The notes under the pieces are model-generated. The model saw only the letters and a list, made by a program, of their open reading frames with translations. It had not been told where the DNA came from and made no database searches. DNA of 64,000 nucleotides from Whitmania pigra (taxonomy: Eukaryota > Annelida > Clitellata > Hirudinida > Haemopidae): contig JAJTWR010000021.1 in assembly GCA_021613335.1 (NCBI GenBank), positions 2,252,001 to 2,316,000 of the forward strand, written 5' to 3'. The position numbers and the translations under genes are program-made. The stretch's first letter is position 1; each line of letters begins with the position of its first letter. Of the stretch, positions 48,807 to 64,000 are shown piece after piece.

Positions 48807-49080
48807 GTTGGAAGTCATATTTTTTCTTCACAATTCTCCTATTTAGTTATTTTTTGATGAGGTTGATTAATTATGTAAAAATCATTCAATTATTTTCAAT
48901 ATATATATTTTCTGATCCAAAGTTCATGGAAGAATCAATTTGGAAAACTGCAAAAATCCAATCATCAAAGATAGTATTCCGTTTAAATGTAATTTGAGCT
49001 TATCTTGTTGGAGAAAATTTGACATAAATCTTAGGATTTAATTACATCAATGCAGTATTATAAAGGACATGTTTTTCCAG

Positions 49081-49481
49081 GAAGCAGCTCTTAATGATGA
49101 GACTATGTCACGTCATAAATTCTTAATGCAAGAGCTAGAATTAGGAGAAGAAATTTTGGCCAAAGGTGATTCATAGAATTTAAGGTCTTGCAATGATGTA
49201 TGTAAAGATCTGTGGGGATATGCTATTTTTTTTGAGGATGCTCATTGGATTTATTGTTTGTTGATTTCCTCAATTTCTCGTTCAGCTGCTTGACAGTTGT
49301 AGCACGATGATTTTTTATTTTCTTTAAACTGATGCTATGTGATACTTTTTTAGGTGACTTAAGCAATGGAGTCAAACATATCTCCAATGTGCTGGCAAAG
49401 TGTTTCCAACCTCAAAAGCTATTGCAAGCCCTTCAGAAAAGGATGTCTCCTGAAAACTATCAGCTTCTGACTTCAACTGAG
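49081..49481 (+). CDS. TOM20-like exon pair, unit 2
   Basis: Exons 49081-49165 (SRHKFLMQELELGEEILAKG) and 49354-49481 (DLSNGVKHISNVLAKCFQPQ, KLLQALQKRMSPENYQLL). This copy is closer to canonical TOM20 than unit 1: GEEILAKG, NVLAKCFQPQKLLQALQ. Flanking introns of the two units are also alike (GTAATTTGAGCTT.TCTT upstream of each first exon, GTTGG.AG.CATA at the donor of each second exon), so a genomic block was duplicated in tandem. A terminal exon is not seen before the hAT insertion at 49796. Confidence 0.72.
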
Positions 49482-49795
49482 GTTGGGAGCCATACTTGTT
49501 CTGTGTTCTTCCCATCCTATTTAGTTGTTTTGAGTTGAGTATGATTATTACATAAATACAACCACTTATTTGCAGAGAACATTAGATTCATAGCCAAAAA
49601 AGTTAACAAGGATGGGCAAAGCTAAAGAAATCCAATCATCAAAGATTGAATAACCTCTTAAATGTAATTTTTTTAATTATATTTTTGAGGAAAATTATTT
49701 GGTAATCTTTGCATATTTGATACTTCTTGGTTGTGAGTTTCACAAATAAAGTTTGGTCATTATGTGAGAATTAAATCTGTTTGAATCCTGTTCAA

Positions 49796-50840
49796 CAATA
49801 GTCCCCAACCTTTTTATTGCTGCGGACCGGGGGGAGGGGGGAGTGGAGTTGATTGTTTATACTTTGATTTAATTGTTTCTTTGCGACGAGACGGTTCCAT
49901 CTGGGTAATCGGAGGCAATGACACCCGAAGTGTGTTGCTTATGTCCAGTTTATTCCGTTGTTTTGTTTCAGTTGCTGCAGAAAACCCAGCTTCACAAAGA
50001 TAGGATGTCCAAAATGGCAACAGGGATTTAAGTGCTGCGGTTTCAATGTCAGGATATTCCGCCATGACTTTAATCCAGAACACCGGTAGAGTTGTTGTCT
50101 GGAACGCAGTTTTAAGGACGCCGTCATTAGCAATCTCCAGCAGTTGATCTTCTTGCGCAGACCTGCTAGATTCGCCTGGTTTGTTGACAAATGGGTCGCA
50201 GATCCATTCCTTACCACTTCGTGGGTCTTTTGTGGTTGGGAAGTAACGCTCGAACTCTTTTAAAAGCAAAGACAGGTGATCTGTCACCAGCTTGGAGAAT
50301 GAATGCTCAGGTTCAGTCTCGCATAAAATCCCCGCTAATGTTTGAAACATGTCCGAAATGTTCACGCGCTTTCCCCACAACTCCAGTTTGGCTTTTTCAT
50401 TGTCATTTTCCCCTGAAGGGACAGATTAAGTTCATTGAGCAGGCTGAATATGTTACACAGGTGAGCTAGTTTTGCGACCCATACCTTGTCACCGAAATGT
50501 GCTGCCAACGGTGACTACTTTTCTGAGAGAAATCTTTGCAATGGCTCTCGCAATTCAAATACTCTGGTTAGCGATTTGCCTCTGGGTAGCCATCTTATTT
50601 CCGTGCGTGTAAGAGAAGGCATCTGTACTCTGCGTCCATCTCCTCACAAAGCTGCTCAAACAGGCGCGAGTTAAGGGCGTGTGCTTTGATGAGGTTAATA
50701 ACACGCTAAGAAAGAGATGACAGCGGTTGTTCTCAAGCCCTACAAACTATTTTAATTTGTTTAATGAAATGGAAATAATTTATTGTTCCTTGGGCGGCCC
50801 GGCACCATTTGATCCACGGACCGGGGGTTGAGGACCACTG
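49796..50840 (-). mobile_element. hAT element with transposase remnant (GTF2IRD2/ZBED-type)
   Basis: Ends CAATAGTCCCCAACC and, from the right, CAGTGGTCCTCAACC, flanked by near-identical 8-bp duplications CTGTTCAA (49788-49795) and CTGTACAA (50841-50848). The minus strand encodes a transposase C-terminal part (50380-49814): VNISDMFQTLAGILCE, FERYFPTTKDPRSGKEWICD, PFWTSYLCEAGFSAATETKQ. The last is the hAT dimerisation block. Upstream in another frame, AKLAHLCNIFSLLNELNLSL and QGKMTMKK are seen. The 1045-bp element lacks the BED finger and the N-terminal half of the transposase, and frames are shifted. Such sequences also gave rise to domesticated vertebrate genes, but this copy is dead. Confidence 0.88.
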
Positions 50841-50848
50841 CTGTACAA

Positions 50849-52280
50849 TGTCAATGTGCAACCAAACTATAAGTTCAGAAACATGTGGGAGAATCTTATT
50901 CATTGTTTAAACTTTCACATGGGCAAAACTGATTTATATATTTCACTCCTAACTCTAAGTGCATGTGAGCTAGCATCTCTTGGCCACTTCACTGCTTTTG
51001 TAATAAAGGTGTAACTGGAAGCATGGTTTATGTTTCCATGTGATTCATCTGTTCCACAGAGTGATCTGCTAACATGAGTTAGAAAGCTACAAACTTTAAA
51101 TGAAGCTGTAGATAACCTGTAATTAAGTCATTCTCTAGACACATGTGATATTTAACCCTTGGATGCCTAAGGTAAAAAAACTTACCTCAAAACATTTTTT
51201 GTTACTGAGCGCCAACCGAAAGTTTTCTAATAAAACTAATTTGTATGTCACTCTGCACAGGTTGAGAGAATGTAATAGCATAATTATCATAGAACATGTA
51301 TTCCATATCGCCATAGAGCAATGCTTATAAGCATGCAACTGCTGGGATGAATAACGCTTCACAAAGGGGTTGTGTTTTATTACAGTTACTTGTTTTAAAA
51401 TAAATAAATGCTAATATTTTCTACATATTTAACTAAAAATGATATTTTCTACCATTTATTCATAAATGAATGTTTATTAGTTAGCATGATATGCACCGAA
51501 TCAGACATGAATGTTTCGCAACACTAATAATACAAAAACTTTAGTTTTATGTTATTAATAAAACCTAGCAGTATCAATAATTACTATTACATTTACAGCC
51601 ATTGTATAGTTAATAACAGCTTTAGAATTTCATCTTTTATTCATGTTCACTTCTTTTTTCTCATTTTTCCCCACTTTTTTCTTCATTTTCACTTTTATTT
51701 AGTTTACCCCATTTATCGCAGTCGTCACAAACTGTAACCGTTCTCTTTTCTGAATGTTCACCGCGAATAAAGTTTTTACAACTGTCACACAACACAAAAT
51801 AACGCGACAAAAATAAAATAAATAACAATTATTCACAGCCAGGAAATATGCGATTATGCAAGTAGGACGAAGCTCAGTGTTCGACAGTATCGTCAAAGTT
51901 GAGTTACGGTGCGATTGCAAGTTGAATTTAATAAAAGCAGGGTGTTTATGTTTAAACCGAAGCACTGCTGGTTGCGGGGTGTAAAAGTGCAACCATAGAG
52001 GTTTTTTTTTATAAAGAGTAACAATAAAATAAGTTGTTGCTATGTTATCTAAATTGCCAAATGTATGCATTTATTTTAAAATTTTTAAAATTAAACTTAT
52101 TCAAATAAAAATATTGCAAATTTGAATAAGGCTAGCAGGCTGCTTACAAATCGCTAGCAGGGTGTTTATGTTTAATTAATCGCAATAATTTTCGCAATCT
52201 CATTCACCCAAGCTATTCAAAGTCAGCCACTACCCTAGTCGTTCAATAGGAGCATAGCAAATTGTCATTACAGCCATATA
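50849..52280. other. Intergenic, no gene recognised
   Basis: AT-rich sequence with scattered oligo-A/T. No coding, RNA or transposon signal could be supported. Confidence 0.55.
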
Positions 52281-52945
52281 ACTGCCAAGAGATACAATCA
52301 ACTAAGATTGCGGTTTTTCTGGATTTGAAGGTCTTCAGCTCAATTTCAACACTCGCAAATGATTTCATAGATCGACCCATAATATAATAATATACTAATG
52401 TATAATAATATACTAATGTATAATAATATACTAATGTATAATAATATACTAATGTATAATAATATACTAATGTATAATAATATACTAATGTATAATAATA
52501 TACTAATGTATAATAATATACTAATGTATAATAATATACTAATGTATAATAATAATAATATGTCTCTATTCATTATTGAGTAAAGAGCTTGTCCACTTCA
52601 TCTCACAGCATCCCATGAGAGCTGTGTAACCGACACTGACAATCTGATGCCACATTGTCACATGACGACAGCTCTAACTACATTCAAAAACGTAAATGCG
52701 AAGTTCAAGCGTTAAATTTTATTTTAAAAAATACCAGTAAACTGGCACGAAAGTTTGTGAGAGCTTTTTTACTGGCGGCTCTGACTCGTCAGGTAACGTA
52801 AACCGTCATCGCCAGCAACTGCCAAGAGATACAACCAACTAAGATTGGGGTTTTTCTGGATTTGAAGGCCCTCACCTCAATTTCAATATCCGCAAATCAT
52901 TTCATCGGCCTGGACCCATAATATAATAATATACTAATATGTATA
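52281..52945. repeat. Diverged direct repeat pair of about 120 bp
   Basis: The segment beginning CTGCCAAGAGATACAA.CAAC and running through TTTTTCTGGATTTGAAGG to CATAATATAATAATATAC occurs at 52281-52400 and again at 52819-52940. The first copy runs into the 18-bp minisatellite; the second has only one or two units. This looks like an interspersed or duplicated element carrying the minisatellite seed. Confidence 0.8.
52386..52556. repeat. 18-bp minisatellite, 9 copies
   Basis: Unit TAATAATATACTAATGTA. ACTAATGTA recurs every 18 bp from 52393 to 52537 with no mismatch in the core. The unit length is a multiple of three, so both strands read as open peptides, which are artefacts. Confidence 0.95.
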
Positions 52946-52974
52946 TTAATATGTCACCATTCATTATTGAGTAA

Positions 52975-53052
52975 ATAAACTCTGAAATCTCCGAATTTAA
53001 CAAATTCTAAAGAGCGCGCGATTATTCGACCGCACCAGTCAACAGCTCGAGC
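52975..53052 (-). mobile_element. Copy of the R2-like LINE 3' UTR segment
   Basis: The block AAATTCTAAAGAGCGCGCGA and its flanks through CGACCGCACCAGTCAACAGC are near-identical to about 41562-41640, the 3' region of LINE copy A. Here it is attached to the (ATT)n tract rather than to LINE coding sequence, so it is a 3' fragment only. Confidence 0.75.
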
Positions 53053-53053
53053 G

Positions 53054-53437
<384 letters not shown>

Positions 53438-53440
53438 TAA

Positions 53441-53476
53441 TGCAAGACCTCGTTTTATTTTCGGGGAAACACGGTA
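53441..53476. mobile_element. MITE terminus-like sequence
   Basis: The minus strand reads CCGTGTTTCCCCGAAAATAA followed by AACGAGGTCTTGCAT. This closely resembles the end of a miniature element family widespread in animals (GTGTTTCCCCGAAAATAAGAC). Only one end is present; the other is not seen beyond the microsatellite. Confidence 0.5.
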
Positions 53477-55000
53477 GAAGAGGGTGTAGGAATAGTATCA
53501 GACGCACTTAGATCATTCATAATATATATAGTCTCTATGGAATGTGAGGCCTTGGCAACTAAAAAAAAGTGGTCGTTAAAAATAATCAAATGGACCTATG
53601 TCTAGTTTTATTTTCAATGATTTCAAAAGATTCATTGACAATTTTCCCTTTTATAGTTTCATGGTGGCTTAAACATGATGACTTTTGTGGTTGCAACCTT
53701 CTAAAACCTGAAAAATTATCATATTTCTCATATAAGATGAAAAAGGCAAAGAAACAGGCATTTGTCATTTTTATAGTCGATGTTATAGTTAATGTTATAG
53801 TTGTTAGCGCTAGATAAATACTTTGTTCGAAAAAAGCTCTCAATTTTATACCGAAAGACATACAGAACCACGAAAAGAATCCCGTTGATCCAAAGTTGAA
53901 TTATTGTTTGTGAAAAGCATTAACAATGTAGACTTAAAATCGAAATTCTCGTGTTACTCCTCATTTTATTTTATTAGTCGATTTATAATATCACCTAAAT
54001 TCTTTATCAAAAAAAAAGTGGTTTGTAAATGCAACTCTAATATTCCAATTAGTATTAAATATTTATCAGAACAAAATAGAACCATTTTTGATTTTACAAT
54101 TTTAAAAATTGTTCTATGCAAATGGTTTACAATTTGAATTTCACTAGATTTAGTTATTTTGTTGCTATTGTGTAAATCGCTATACATCTAAATTAAATTT
54201 TTGTGCCCAAATCGGAAGTCAAATTAAAAAAAACAAAACTATTTATTTTACGAGACTTCAAATTTGTGAATAAGGTTGAGATTTCTTATTTAGCAGAGCC
54301 TTGAAATATTTCATTCATCATTTCGTACGTTTTGCAATATTGCTAAGATCTATTTTTAAATTATTATTATTTTAAAAACTTTATAGCTATATAAAGTTAA
54401 AAATTTATTAGGAACTTGGTCGATTATAGCGCTTTTCGATAAATTTAGACGTAAATATGAAATTAGTTTTATTTTCCGCTGTCGCGATAAATTGTGGGGG
54501 CTAGTCTTACATATGTGAATTTTACAAAGAGAATATTTAAATGTAAGTTAAAAGTCGCGTTTTCTTACATTTTTTGACACCTTGATGACCGTAAGGCACG
54601 TTTGATCAAAAATAGCCATCGCGGACTATGCCATTTCCATTGTGAAATGCAGCTATTTGTCATCTTCTGAATAGTTCAGTTATCGGATGCGATAAATTAC
54701 GATGGTTAATATCAGATAATGTGGATACTTGGAAATTCTTATTAGCCGTTTCTGCATCATGATTACTAGACTGTGCCAACTTTTAGCTGAAACTTTTTGA
54801 TGTATCTATATTGAATTCATGGCAATGAAATTGCTAATCACCATCAAAGAAATCGGCTTAGTTCATGCTATTGCAGGTGTGAAATGTTAGATCATTAAAG
54901 CATTTGATATGTCTTTGGAGCAAGTTTAAACTTTAACATTCTGTTTTGTTACATCCAAAAAGACTTAGAGTTAAATAAATTTTGCAGGTATGCAGTGCGC
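53477..55000. other. Upstream region of SRCAP
   Basis: About 1.5 kb, AT-rich. The acceptor at 54985-54987 implies a non-coding 5' exon somewhere here or further upstream, which I could not place. Confidence 0.5.
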
Positions 55001-62935
<7,935 letters not shown>

Positions 62936-63012
62936 GTTCCAATGAATTGACATTTGTTAACTGATCAACATTGGTTTTTGAATTGATACTTAAAGTTTTG
63001 TGCATTTTCATG

Positions 63013-63018
63013 AATAAA
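63013..63018 (+). promoter_or_regulatory. Candidate SRCAP polyadenylation signal AATAAA
   Basis: AATAAA occurs about 78 bp beyond the SRCAP stop codon, followed by T/G-rich sequence (TCATTTTTTAATGG, GTTGCGTGCCTTTTTG) that fits a downstream element. Confidence 0.5.
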
Positions 63019-63459
63019 CGTTGGCGGAATCATGTCATTTTTTAATGGAATGGTTGCGTGCCTTTTTGTAACGTTGTTATGGAGAACCAGAACTTATGTT
63101 TTGTGTAAATACGCTGCGGACGTATTGTTCGTATTGGTTCATGATATTTGTTAAGTTTGGAGTTCATCTTTGTGATATGAATGCTTGCTGGCACGAGTCT
63201 CGCTTGTGTTTTTGTAAAAGAAAAAATGAGTTTGTAAAATTGTTTGAGGGATTGGGATTGAAATGGCAGCATGCGCCAGCGCTGGGAGCTGTACTCTCGC
63301 GTTTGAAAATCGGGTCTGATGTCGAGTTGCTGTAACAGTTCAATACTGGCGTTATGTGGGTGGGTGCTCGTTAAGGATGCTGAAAGTCATCCTAGCGGAG
63401 GATGGCTGATTGAGAGTCTGTTATTCTTTTAAGGCATCGAATAATTCCGAGGACCTGTC

Positions 63460-63765
63460 AAGCAGTAGATTTAATGATATTGACATGTTGAGCCAGTGGC
63501 CTTTGACCGAAGGCTAGAAACAGTGTAAAAAAGATTCCAAATTTTATAGATAACACTTTTACCTTGTACAGTACATTCTTCATAAACATAACAGACAAAA
63601 TAAAGTCTAAACTCATGATTCGTTTGTGTAAGCCTAATGCTATGGGATGTAGTTGTTGAGTCAGATCGCTTTTGATACAAAATTCCATAAAGCCATTCAG
63701 CAAGGGCTTCTAAGGAGGTGTTTACAGCTTTCAAAGATTCAGCTCTTGAGGTCCATCTAGTTCCG
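63460..63765 (-). pseudogene. hAT (ZMYM/DUF4371-type) transposase fragment
   Basis: Minus-strand reading GTRWTSRAESLKAVNTSLEA continues with LAEWLYGILYQKRS and TNHEFRLYFVCYVYEE. This is the CxTRWSSR...AVxxNY region found in DUF4371/ZMYM1-like hAT proteins. No full transposase is present. Its upstream part is replaced at 63766 by the end of another element. Confidence 0.6.
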
Positions 63766-64000
63766 CAGGGGTTCCCAACCAGGGGTGCGAAACATAACCA
63801 GCAGGGAAAATGACTCTTTCTATAGTTACCCAGTAAAGTTTTGCAGCTGGGCCAAGGGCCACCCACCAAGAGGGGCCTCCCATCAATATAGACTTTCAAT
63901 CAAATTTATACAAAATGTGTAGTATGATAAGTCCTTGATAAATGCATCCATTAAAAAGTTAGGTTTCAATTTGGCATTTGGTTTAGCGCATCGATTGATG
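63766..64000. mobile_element. hAT-like element end, runs off the window
   Basis: CAGGGGTTCCCAACCAGGGG at 63766 is a classic hAT/Charlie-type left terminus. The far end lies beyond the window, so target duplications cannot be checked. It appears inserted into, or abutting, the transposase fragment 63460-63765. Confidence 0.6.

Noticed and set aside
52383..52583. Regular 18-bp repeat that could suggest a CRISPR array
   Set aside because: The units are contiguous with no spacers, AT-only, and the context is a eukaryotic genome; it is a minisatellite.

Overview
The window is AT-rich metazoan DNA. Protein-coding genes are cut by many small introns with standard GT/AG borders, and transposon debris fills much of the space between genes. 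No bacterial or phage signature is seen. The gene set (BBS1, an ERICH3-type protein, diacylglycerol kinase theta, a CREBL2-type bZIP, TOM20-like exons, SRCAP) points to an invertebrate with cilia. Long Asp, His, Met and Asn codon runs, AT-rich introns and the mix of Ty3/gypsy, CR1/L2, R2-like and hAT elements would fit a lophotrochozoan such as a leech, but that is only a guess.

Layout. 454-6916 (+) is an unrecognised, very acidic, low-complexity gene whose 5' end lies outside the window. 7134-12257 (-) is a complete 12-exon BBS1 gene (589 aa), convergent with the acidic gene. 14751-19217 (+) is an ERICH3-like gene, divergent from BBS1. 21630-32168 (+) is a 22-exon diacylglycerol kinase theta gene (about 944 aa). 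34106-34450 (-) holds two exons of a CREBL2-like bZIP gene. 55001-62935 (+) is an SRCAP/Domino chromatin-remodelling ATPase with a compact helicase insert. Exon coordinates were read by hand. Reading frames join in phase across all exons of BBS1, DGKQ and the acidic gene, which is strong internal support; one junction each in the ERICH3-like and SRCAP genes is unresolved.

Between CREBL2 and SRCAP (about 35.8-53.5 kb) is a transposon-rich block. It holds a Ty3/gypsy element with a 4-bp target duplication and a decapitated 5' end; a 225-bp hAT-type miniature element with a perfect 8-bp target duplication; a tRNA-derived SINE; two tail-to-head copies of an R2-like (restriction-like endonuclease) LINE; a rearranged second LINE; a gypsy fragment with its catalytic core deleted; a tandemly duplicated pair of TOM20-like exons; a hAT transposase relic; minisatellites; and a roughly 380-bp (ATT)n tract.

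The most biologically suggestive signal is regulatory. BBS1 and the ERICH3-like gene, both cilium proteins, are head-to-head neighbours, and each carries its own RFX X-box motif 110-180 bp upstream of its start codon. The most structurally odd signal is a nested inverted repeat (13-bp outer and 10-bp inner perfect arms with a 19-nt one-sided bulge) at 13582-13658, in the unexplained sequence between these two genes.
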